Source of the DNA: Eublepharis macularius
Lineage: Eukaryota > Chordata > Lepidosauria > Squamata > Eublepharidae
DNA: 64,000 nucleotides
NCBI RefSeq assembly: GCF_028583425.1
Contig: NC_072800.1
Span: 94,705,001-94,769,000 of the forward strand
Direction of reading: 5' to 3'
Within the stretch, counting starts at the first letter, position 1. Each line of letters starts with the position of its first letter. This document shows positions 35,501-47,500 of the stretch, one piece after another. A program made the translations under genes and the position numbers. The notes below the pieces were generated by a model. It was given only the letters and a program-made list of their open reading frames with translations. It did not search any database and was not told where the DNA came from.

Positions 35501-38500
35501 ATTACCTGTTAATATTTTCTCCACACATTGACACTGAGAGATCTCTGTCTTTTGGTGCTACACCTCTGAAGATGCCAGCCACAGCTGCTGGCGAAACATC
35601 AGGAACTACAATGCTAAGACCATGGCAGCCATACAGCCCGGAAAATCTAGAACAACGAACGTTCTCCGGCTGTGAAAACCTTTGACAATATATTGTACAC
35701 AAGACACTTCATCTGAAACAGGCCTTGAGCCCCTGGGAATGTTTCCAATGTCTGAGCTCACCTCAGAAATAACAAAGGAGAGCCCTTTGAGCATGTGCAG
35801 AGTGCACCCTCTTCCTAAAGAGAAACCTGGAAACAGGAGGGCAGGGCCCAAGGCTGAAAACCTCCTCTTTTAGACATGCTGAGTGAAAGCAGCGATGTTC
35901 AGAAGGAGCCATGCCTTGATGGGATGTGCCACTTCAAAGAGGAAGGAGGTGGGGCAGTCACAGAACAACTCATCTCGGGGGCCTTTGCGGTGGGGGAGCA
36001 GGCTGCAGCCCACAGCACCAGTTCCCCTTGGCTCTGGCACAGGGGCAGTGAATGGAGGGGCCGGCTGGCAAAAGGGGCAGATTCTCTTACCTTGGCAGCC
36101 TTCACTGCTGCACTGGAGCTTCCCCTGCTGGCACAGGCTGCAGAGAGAAAGCAGTCAGTTAGTGAAGCCCAAATGCAACCAGGAGAGCCCCAGGCCGGCA
36201 GCAGCAGAGATCGCTCGGCACTCCTTCCCTCTTGCTATTTCACAGTGGGCAAGCGTTCAGCCCGAGGGCCACTTCTGGGCGTCCGACTACTTTGGAGGGC
36301 AAGCTGACACAGGAAGCAAGAAGAGCCCTGACCGCAGGGGGCTCTGACCCTAGAAATCTAGTTGGGAGACACAAATCTTGCTCTTTTTCTTTATGTGAGA
36401 GAAGATAATTCCAGGGTGTCGAATCTCGCAAAAGATAACGATTTCTGCATTTGCCCAGCATGATCATGAATCACAGGAGGCATCCACACATTAAAAGACT
36501 TCTAGTCCCCTGCAGCCCTTCGAAGTGGAGCCGTGACCGTGGAGACTCTGTTGAGCTTTCACTGCAGACATGATGCTTGCCAGGGGTGGAGAACACAGAG
36601 CTAAAGGTCTGGCCTCTCGCTCCTGGGCACCTTCCCTCTTGCGGTTCCCAGCCCACCCTGCAACTAGAATTGCCTTCTCCAGGTTAGGAAATTCCTGGAG
36701 ATTTGGGGGTGCAGCCTGGGGAGGGCACGGTATAATGCCAGAGAGCCCCCTTCCAAAGCAGTAATGTTCCCCAGGGGAACTGATCGATGTTGTCTGGAGA
36801 TGGGCTGTAATGCTGGGAGACCTCCAGGCCCCACTTGAAGGTTGGCAACCACACTTGCAACCCCCTGGATTAACCCCCGCCCTTCTTACGAGCCGCTGTC
36901 ATTGACCCACCATTCCTTGCATCCGATCGAAACTGTGCCTCCTGCTGCCAGGTACACGGGACCTTCTGATTGGTTGAAGTGAAGGCAGCCACACTGCGAG
37001 GGCGGGACACAGGCCCCGTTCTGTTCCACCAGCCCCTGGAGTGGCAGAAAGAGAGGGGTCCAGGTGGCTTCTCCCTGGCTGCTTGGTCATCTGGGTCTCT
37101 GCAGGGAGGGGGCGCTTTCCCAGCGTTCTCAGCCTGGGGCTCTTGGATGCAAGTGGCCAATGGCAAAGAGCAATGGCGTGGGATGGAGAGGGGGGGCCGG
37201 CAGCGTCCTGTTGGTGCAGGCCTCCTCTTGACACAGGGTAAACTCAGGCTCTGCTCCAGCACCTATTTCCAGTGCTCTCAGCAAAGTGTTTCTTGTTGGG
37301 ACAGGCAACTCAGCATGCCTTGGACACTGCAGGGGGCAGCATGTCTCTCTTGTGTGATTATGTTGTTTTCCTGGTTAGCAAGTTGTTTCTCTTTGTCTAA
37401 GGTGGGAATTCCTCCTGACTCCTCTCTCCCTACTTCCATTGAGTTTCTCTCTCTCTCGCCTCGTGGCTATCCAAGGAGGAGGATGCATCTTTTTAGAGTT
37501 CCTACTATGAAGGCCCAATCCACATACCCGCATACAAGCGTGGTGCTGGGACAGCTGGCCGTGCCAAATAGGGACAGTTTACTTTTAGACTAGGGTTCAT
37601 TTGTTCTACAATTTAATTGCCTGAGGATTAATTATTGCTCATTGGGGAAAACGCTCCTCCTGACTGGGTACTCTGCTACCAAATGAAATATAACTATTTC
37701 TAATATTTCTGAGTATGTGCAAAGGGCACCCTGTCCCTCACCATTACATGACTCCAGTGGATCGACACGCATGTGCGCTTAGGGGGCGGGGCTTCCAAGC
37801 CAGAAGTGTGGTTTCCAGGCAGATCTGGGACCAAGGTCCTTTCTATCTACAAATTAGCTGCAGCTCTTAGGGCCTGAATGCTGGCAGGGCTTCATCCACA
37901 TCCCACAGCAGGGAGTTCCACACACCCTGGAAAAGCAGCAGTAGCCCTGACCTGTGGGCAGTAGCAGCCAGGCAGGCACCGGGGAATATCCTGGCACAGT
38001 TCTGGATGCTGCAGGGTGGAGCAGAGGCTCTCGCAGGGGGAGCCACACTCCTGGAACGCAAAGGGTGCCTCGCAGCTGGACTCTGGAAGAAGGAAGGGCA
38101 GGCGGGGAAGGAGATTAATGCTGGATCCGGAGGCATAGAGGAAGGACCTCATTCCCACATTCTCTGCCAGAGCGCTATGAATGAGTGTGGTGCGTGGCCC
38201 CAGGCATGCCTGCAGGGTCTAGGCAGAAACTGGGCGTATGCCAAGGTTTTCTCCGTCACCCCCTGTGGGCAGTCCCTGCAGACTGTGGCCCTCCCTGTGC
38301 TTTGGGCCAAGCGGGGAGTTCTACTTCGGCCTGCTTTATCTCAGTCATGTGAGCGAGGGGCCAGGAACACAGAACGCCCCTCCCCAGCGTCTCCTCCCTG
38401 TATGCATCTGGGCAGGGGGAGCCTCTCTCACCCGAGCACTGGGAATAGTCACACATGCGGAACTGTCCGTCCAGCCCCACACAGGGCTCCCCGTCCACTC

Positions 38501-41500
38501 TGGATCCTCGCTGGTTCCGGTATCGCTGCTGCACCAGGAAGCTGCACGAACACCCAGTCCACAATGTCCAGGAACTCCAGGGACAATCTGGGGAGAGGAG
38601 GAGGAGGAGGAGGAGGAGGAGGAGGAGGAAGAGCAGATTAGAAGAGGGCCAGCCAAGGGAGGGGGTGGGATTCCAGGCGATTAAGAAATTATTGTATTCC
38701 AAATGCAAAAATAAAAAAGGATAAAAGGCTTATGGGCCACAAATGGCCCAAGATAGTAAGCCTTAAAAATGTCATGGTTCAGGCAGGAAGCTGTTGGGAG
38801 ATGGTAGACGGTTAATGCTTCTGTGTCCCCCCCCCCCAAAAAAGTGCTGGATACTTCAAAGGCAAAAATACAGCCTGTTTCGAGGGGCCCTCGATCTCTG
38901 CCCCCGTGCCCGCCCCCAAGGCTTAATCTGAGGCAGAGTTAGAGTTGCCAACCTCCAGGTGGGGCCTAGAGACCTCCCAGAATTACAGCTGGTCTCTAGA
39001 GGACAAAACTCAGTCCCTTTGAAGAAAAATGGCTGCTTTGGAGGGTGGACTCTATGGCATTGTACCTGGCGGAGGACCCTCCCCTCCCTAAATCCTGCTT
39101 TTCCCCGGCTCGACTTCCACATCTCCAGGAAATTCCCAACCCAGAGGCTGGTGACCCTAGACAGAGATGAAGCAGAAAGACGGCCTTCAGGACTGGGGTT
39201 CAGCCCTAGAAGCTCAGGGGGAAACCAGAACGTCTCTCTGGCGGGGCAGCCAGCCTGCTGAAGCGGAGGGCTGCCTGAGATCCACACCGCACGGTGCTGG
39301 CATAGAGAAGGGCTGTTATCCTGGGGCAGGTGCCCTGAGAAAGCGAACCCTGAGGCTGGATGAGGAAAAGGGCAGCTCAGGATCCCTCGCAACTCTGCCT
39401 ACCTTCGCATGCCCGGAGATAGCAGGCCTCCACTTCCTGGCGGCTCTCGTTGCAAGGGGCTCCAGCAGCCTCGGAGGGCAGGCAAGCACACTCCCCCGTA
39501 CGTGTGGCCAAGCCGGTGCCGCAGGACCTTGAACACGGACTCCAAGGGGACCACTGGCAAAACTCATCACCTGGGGAAGAAGAGCAGGAAAAGCGGCAGG
39601 TAAGCGAAAGCAGCATTTCTTGGGCAGGTAGGAATAGGTCAGTCTGTTGCTGTGCAAGAGAATAAACGAGGCTTGACTTGCTCCAAGCTTTTTTGTTTCC
39701 ACCCCTCCTCCTTCCTTTCTTGCACGGGCATACTGCCTCCGACCATGGAGGTTCCATTGTGCTGAGGTGCTAACGGCCAACACGGCTGGTCCTGGTCTCC
39801 AGGGAGCGAGACACTTCCCCTTGCGAAGCCACGCCCGCTGGTGCTGCTTCCGGAACTGCCTGCCTGTTATTAATTGTGATCATCATACCCGTCTGCATAC
39901 CCCATTTTCCAAGAATGATCAAAGCAGCTTATCAAATCAATAAATCGCCACCACAATAAAACAGATGATCATTAAAAATACTAAAGCAAGGGTCTAAGTG
40001 GAACAGGAAACAAAGGCAAGTGGAGGGGCGGTGGGAGCAGGGAGGCAACGTGAGGGGGAAGCCTTGGACCCTATGCCCTCACCCCGAGCCCCTTCCTCGC
40101 TCCTTTGCACCTTCTCTGGCTGGTCAGATATGAACTGAGCACTCCCGCCCCGGGCACTGCATCTTGGTCTTGGTACAAAGTGGATCATTAAATAAAGAAG
40201 AGTCTTTACGCTCATCCTCACTTGTGCCCACTTACGCCCTCACCTGGGCAAGGCAGGGCAGTGCAGTTCTGGGCCTGCCTCTCAGGGCCAGCACAAAGTG
40301 AGCCGTTGTTGCGTGGCGGGGGGTTGATGCATGCCCGAGTCCGGATGCGGGTGCCGCGGCCGCAAGTGACAGGGCAGTCAGACCAGGGTGACCAGGGGGT
40401 CCAGGCTCCGTGCACTGTCGGTACAGAAGAAACAAGCGCCATCCAGGGATCCACGTCTTCATCCCAAATACCTTCCAACTAGAGGCTGGCAGCCCAACCT
40501 GCCACCGTCCATTCCAAATCAAGGTGTGAGAGGCAGAGTCTCCTTCTACACTCAGGGCCTCCCTGCCTTGTTCGATTGCAGGCCGTCTTGGTCTCCCCGT
40601 CGCCTGCCCCTCTGATTCCTAGGCCCTGAGTGAGGTTTTCCCTGGCATGCTGTCTCCTTTCCTGCATAGAAGCTGTACTGTTTGTAAATATGCCATGACT
40701 TCCTCCTGCTAGGTCAGAATGTTTGTGAACATTCTGTGAATATATGAACGGAGCCTCATAGGGAGTCAGGTCATCTAACTGTCTAGCTCAGCACTGTCTA
40801 TCCTGGCAGGTGGCACCTCTCTCTAGGTCTTTCCCAGGACCAAGGACTACACCTGGGTCCCTGTGCATGTAAGGTCCTGCTTTCATGTGACATAATGGGC
40901 CAAGAAGGCTTCCCAAGAGAAACAAACGTGCTTTTCTGACTCTGGCCCCCTAATGTGCCACCAGTGCTCCAACTACATCGTGCGCTGATGCCACCGCCAG
41001 AGCCGCAGAGCCAGCTCACCTGCACATGCGATGTCCATGCAGTAGACGCCCTCCGGGGTGCAGATGCTGGGAAAAGGGGCAAAAGAACAGCATCAGTGCC
41101 GAGGGTTGCCGACCCCTATTCTGGCCAAGCCAGGATCTCTGCTGAAGGGTGGCTGCCCAGCTCGGCCCAAGGCAAAAGTATTTTCTTAATGTGGAGGGGG
41201 CATTTAACAGCCTGAGTCACAACCTGCCAATTTCGATGGAGCTATTGCAGGCATTCTGGGCTACAGAAGCCCCTATGCTGCCTGCAGCTGGAGACACACA
41301 GAGGAGCCCTGCAGGGGTCCCCTTGCCAGCAAGCACGAACCATTGCTGGCACTCTCCCAGAAGCCAGGTGCTGCCCAGCTGCATCTCTTCACCCTCGCGC
41401 AAACACAGTGGAGGGCAGGGGCCTGGGGCACAGGGGCGGGTCTGCAGCTGCTCCTTCAGGCACTCGGAGGCCCATGAGCCAGATGTGGCTGTCCTGCAGC

Positions 41501-44500
41501 GGCAAGAGAAAGAGGGAAGCTCCCTTCATTTCATGCCAGGGCAGGGGGCAACAGAGGGCCACAGTGACTTTCAAACAAGAGTGTGTGGTAGAAATTCAGC
41601 AGAAAATGAAACGAGAGAGAGAAAGAGAGAATGCTCAGTGTACAACAACACTGCTGAGCCTCGTCTGCATTATTGCAATAGATTAAAAAAAACATGAACC
41701 CCCCCCCAATCAAATGTTAAACTCCTCGATAAATGTTGCCATTTACCAACTCTACCCTGGTAGTCCTCTCATCTGTTGCATGTCAGAGACCCTAGCCCAG
41801 CTCAGCAGTTATCCTCCCCCTATGGAGGGTCGGTGCCCCCTCCGACTGGGCCTCTCACTGACTGTTCTTCAGAGGGGGCCATCACAAGCAGACCTCGTCT
41901 GCAAGAGAGCGGCGGGTCCGCTCCCCGCCCCGCCCCGCGCCCCCTGCCTGAAGCCTGCCAAGGGCCTCACCTGAAGCGGGTGTGTTGGCCGCTCCCACAG
42001 GTGGTGCTGCACGGGGACCAGCTGGACCAGAGGCTCCAAGCGCAGCCGCCAGGCAGGCAAGTGTCGTTGGTGCAGAGGAGCCGGCCTTCGGTGCAAGAGC
42101 AGTTGCTGCAGCCATCGTGGTGGAGGCTGCCTGGAGCCCAGCTGTGCCCTTGGGCATCCGTGCATTCGCAGTGGTCAGGAGAGAGGCAGGCCCCATCCTG
42201 CTCCAGCGTTCCTGGGGGAGGGGGGAGGGGGAAACCCTTCAGGCCACAGGGAAGGGCTTCAGCCCAAACCCTACAATCGTTCACTGGAGATTAGCCACGT
42301 AGCTTGGAACTCCCTCCAGTTCAGCCCCTGGCCTGCCAGAGTCCACATGGCGTTACCATTTGCGTGCGGGATTAAGGCTAGGAAGAGCCAGGTTCGAATC
42401 CCTACTCGGCACAAGGCTCACCGAATGACCCTGGGCCAAGACCTCTCTCGTGGTCTCTCGGGGAGACTGCACTACCTGTCATTTGCCAGAGAGGCCCCTT
42501 TCTGCATCCTGGCCTCCTCACAGCGGAGCTGTGTGGTCACTGAACTCATGAAGCTGCCTTCTGCTCTGCGAGACCTCCTTTGGGCCATCTGCTTGGCTGC
42601 CCCTCTCCAGGGTCTCAGCCGGGCAGACAGAGGGGTCTTTCCCGTCCCCTGCTCTTGGATCCCTCCTGTTGGAGATGCTGCCAGGGACTGAACCTGGGTC
42701 CTTCTGTGTGCAGATACTTGACCCCTGAGCCAGAGCTCCTCCCTGAGAGGGAGAGGGGGGCCTTTTCTGCAGTGGCACCGCAACTCTGCCCTCTTCACTT
42801 CCGGCACCAAGTGAAAATCTCTTTTCACTCTGGACTTTGAGATCTGCAGACATACATTGTTACAAGTGGGCTTTTAAAATCTTCTTCCTTTGTGGATTTT
42901 TGTGTGTTTTCTTGGCTGCTGTCGGTCTGTTGCTGATCACGTTAGCTGTTTAATTGTAGTTTTAACTGCTACATATTTTGTCTGTAATTATCTCAAGTCA
43001 TGATTGATTGGCCAGCCACTTAGTAAGAGTATATAAGCAGGACAGGATTTTCTTAACAGGTTCCCAAGAGTCTGCCCCCAGAAACACCTCCTGCCCACCC
43101 CAAAGCCCCATGGGAAGGTGGCTGGCCTGGCCCCTGGCACTGGGCAGAGTACGGCTCACTGAGCTTTTCTACCCTCAAGCAGAAGAAGACGCGGAGGAAC
43201 GTGTGCGGAGGCACAACTCACCGTCAGGGCACCGGCAGCCAGGCTCACAGGCCTCCCCCTCCTGGCACACCAGGCCTTCCTGGAGGTCCCAGCAGTGTTG
43301 TGGGCACTTATTGGCACAGTCTGCCCGGTGCATCCCGGAGGGGCAGCGCTCCTCTGTTGGAGGAAAGCAATCATTTTTCTGGCAGCGGGACTGGGGCAGG
43401 GAAGAGAGGGGTGGCGGGGGGACATTCAGAGCCACTCCCTGCAAAAGAGCTGCTTAGCTCGTAGCCAGAGTACAGCAACGGCAGGTGTCGGCTTGTCGGC
43501 TTCCTCCTCCTGCACTGCTGCCAGCCAAATCCGAGCCACTGGCTCGGATTTGGTTGGTGGCTGGTGGTGGCCCTGGAGGAGGAGGTAAGCCCGTTGCTGC
43601 TGGCCAGGCCCAAGTGCCGCAGGCCCTAGAGTGCAGCCTGAGCGCCGATTGCTCCTAGGGTTCCCGACTCTGGCTTGGTAATTCCTGGAGATTTGGGAGC
43701 AAGGCCTGGGGAGGGGGTAATTGGGGATGGGAGGCAGCCCACCAAGGACGTGAGCCTGCTCTCTGAAGCTGCCGTTTTCTACGAGGGAACTGATCTCCCT
43801 AGTCTGGATATCAGTTGTAATTCTGGGAGAACTCCAGGCTCCACCGGGGGGGGGGGGGTTGGTAACCCTACTTGCTCTTGGTTACCATGGGTAAACCTAA
43901 CTAACCCACCCTGCTCTAATGCCTGGGGAGGGTCCTCAGAGACACTCTCCCCACTTACCACAGGGCTGAGGGTTGCAGACCCGCACATGGGACTTCTCGC
44001 CGGGACAGGGGTGTCCTCCGTTCTTGGGCGGGGGGCTGGTGCATGTCCGTGTGCGCACCGAGCGTCCCCCATCACAGCTGCGGTCACACCATGACCAGGG
44101 GCTCCACTTGGACCAGGCACCATCCACTGCAGCAGGGACAGAAGGGAGGGAGGGAGAGGCCATGCAGCTGGCGACTCTGGGCCTGGAAAGCGTGTGGAGC
44201 AGCCAGGGAGCCAGGCCTGGCTCTGCCCACTGAGTGCCCGTGCAGCACCCACGGCACAATGTGAACCAAATGCACAATTGAATGGAAGATGATGCGGAGG
44301 GAGACTGAACTAGTGAGGGCTGCTAGCCAGGAGCGTGAAGCAGAATTTCCAGAGGCGGGTGGCCTCTCAAAGGATGCTGGGAAGCAGAGACCAGGACAGC
44401 TCCTGCCCCTTTGCCCGATGTGCAGATTCTTCGAGGGCAGGAAGCACCTGCTGGCCCAGAAGCTCAGAGGTGCGCTGGCTGTCTGCAGGTATTTGAGGGG

Positions 44501-47500
44501 GAGGCAAAGGCCCCTAAGCATGAGCTGGTCGGGAGGTGCATTTAAATCCCACCTTTACAGGCCTGCAGGTTGCAGAAACGCCGCTCCGTGTTGGCCACAA
44601 GGATGTCCCGGCACCAATGTCCCCCTTGCCCAGGCGGGTTATAGGTGCGCAGCCGCCATTGCTGCCCAGCCCCACAGCTGCGGGAACACTCACTCCACGA
44701 AGACCAGGGATTCCAGGTGCAGTTCACACCCAAGCACTCCCCACCCTGGCACAGGGGGGTGTCTGTGGAAAGACACACAGAAAGGAAGACGGATGGGCCG
44801 TAGCTCCGAGAGGCATGACAGAGATCCCAGAACACCCTCCTGCTAGAAGAGAGTGCTCGGGCAGGGCTTTGTTTCCAGGGAAAGAGTGCCCAGGAGTCAT
44901 CATAACCCGTTGCCTAGTCAGCAGTTTATGCCACCTCCCCTAAGCCCTTCCATCAACCTGCCTCCACACTTGTCAGATCAAATAGCAAGCCAGTGTCCCT
45001 GCAGTGTCGATGGAGGGAGATGCGCACACATCATTCACGCATGCTAAAATCCCAGCGTTGAAGACCCCAGGACTTCTCACCTGTGCACTGGGGCAAATTG
45101 CACACTTGCTCCTGGAACGTATCTCCCGTACAGTTGGTCCCTCCTTGACAGAACCGCATGCGGGTCTTGAGGGCCGGCAGGTCTGGATCACTGCAGGTTT
45201 TAGAGCAGGGTGTCCAGGGTGACCAGGGGGTGAACCTGTCCTCTTCGGAGCCTTGGGAGAAGGGTGCGGGAGGGGCAGGGAGACACAGGGAGTCAGTTCC
45301 CTAGCTATTCCCCTCTCTGTGGGTTTGCTCCCTCCCCAACGGAATGGGAATCTGACAGATGAAGAATTCTAGGCCAGACTTTGCCTCCGCCCCGTCGCTT
45401 GAGCAATTCCCTCCTCCTTACCTGGGATGCCAGAGGCAGGCTCTTTCGTGGGTCCAGCCAGTGCTGTGGGGGAGAATGAAGCCGACTTACTGGGTGCAGC
45501 AAACTACAGCAAGCCCCGAGTGCCTCCCTCCTGCCCTTCTATGACCAGCCAGTGGCAGGACCAAGAAAATCAGACACCCCATATGGGAGTGGGGCGGGGG
45601 GGGGGATCACATCACCATCATCATCAGCTATTATTTCTAACAGTGCCTAAAACAGGCCAGGAGCTGTAACGAAATGTAATGGCCAAGTCCCCAACTTCAG
45701 CCTTCCAACACTCCAGGGATATTTTACATCGACTGGACATCAGTATCTTAATCAAATACCCTGGAAGGATTTTACAGGTCTCTGAGAGGGACTGCTAAGA
45801 CAATGGCTGCTGCCAGACCCTGGTGGTCTTGTGGCCCCCGTGGCACTACCCAGCCCTGGGAGCCTTGGAAGAAATGGCATTGTGGGGGGGGGGGGAGGAA
45901 TAAGATTCCTTTCTTGGCCAGAACTGGGCCCCTCTCCCTTCCTGGTTTTGCTGCGCATTCTCCCCTCAGGGCAGCTTGGGGGCCAAGGGGAGGAGTAGGC
46001 CTGAAACACAAATTGTGTTGGTGTGTGAGGAGAGGGAAAGCGTGGGCCCTCTCCCCCACGGGCCGTGCATCTTGCCCTGTCTGGGCTGGTGATGTTTCTG
46101 CTCAGCAGACGGGAAGCTGCTTGGCTGTCTGTACATTACCCAGCAGGCGGCTGTCCTTAGAGCAGCACACGAAAAGAGGCCCCTGCAAAGCGATTGTCCC
46201 TCTCACCGGCAGCCCCCGCCCCCCCCCCCGGCCTGGTGCCTCTTACCTTGGCAGTCTGGCATCTGGCAGTACTTGACGTCAACTCGGGGGCCAGTGCACT
46301 CCTTCCCCGTGTTGGCAGGCGGGGGGTTGGTGCAGTCACGTGACCTGGTCATGTTCCCCAGCCCTCCACAGGTCAATGAGCAGGGGGTCCACGGGCTCCA
46401 GTGTGAGAAGCCCCCGTCCACGGGGCAGAGGGAGAACACGCAGGTCAGCTGTCCGTTGTGGCAGGAGCTGAGTCAAAGAGCCACAGTCAGGGGGGCAGTG
46501 AGTTCTCTAGGCCACAAACACTCCCTCTCACTGCGATAACACCTGGTTAGGCTTTCTGGGGTCGTGAGATATCTCCTGTCCGAAGGAGAATTCCATTCCT
46601 CTACAGAATCCACTGCAGGACATGGAAAGAAGCACCACTGCAGGGTCTGAGTCTCACTGGGAGGAAGAAAGGGCTGTACTCAGGGGCAGGGCTGTACTTC
46701 TCCACTCAGAGCCAAGCTACAAGGGACGAATGACACTTGCCTGGCAAGTGAACAGACTCGCGTGTATTCCTCCCTGTTCACTTGCCATTCACTTGCGCTC
46801 CACTTGATCAAGTGAACAGGGAGGAACACACGTGAGTCTGTTCACTTGCCAGGCAAGTGTCTTTCGTCCCTTATAGCTTGGCTCTCAGTCTTGCTGTCTG
46901 AAAACAACTCCTCTGCGCTCCGGTATGAGCATTTTCAAAAACATGTATTTTTCCTCTTTAAAGCAGAGAGCTTGGTTTTGAATAGCAAAACCAAGTAGAG
47001 GTTGAAGGAGTAAACCCCCTCTCCCTTTCCTGTTTTGTCTTAAGGCAAATTGACGTTGCTGGAGAATCTGCCATTTACATTTTATAAAGAGAACAAGAAG
47101 TGTGATCTTTGTCTTGCCTGCTAGAACCTCAAGAAAAAAAATCTTCATGGCGAGGGACACTGGAATGGAAGGTCCGGAATGAAACCAAAGGAGACACAAG
47201 GCAGCTGCTGTGCCAAGTGCTGGGAACTACGTGATCACCAGGGCTTTTTTTCAGAAGGAACGTGGGGGAACGGAGTTCCGGAACCTCTTGGAAATGGTCA
47301 CATGGCTGGTGGCCACGCCCCCTGATCTCCAGACAGAGGGGAGTTGAGAGTGCCCTCCACGCTGCTCAGTGGCGCGGAGGGCAATCTAAACTCCCCTCTG
47401 TCTGGAGATCAGGGGACGGGGCCACCAGCCATGTGACCATTTTCTCCGAGGGCAACCCACTGAGTTCCACCACCTCTTTCCCCAGAAAAAAAGCCCTGGT

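Noticed and set aside
36870-37262. 130-codon minus-strand frame reading through w26
   Set aside because: It is a different frame from the SSPO reading of exon 36911-37035 and has no domain. The SSPO frame restores the conserved cysteines.
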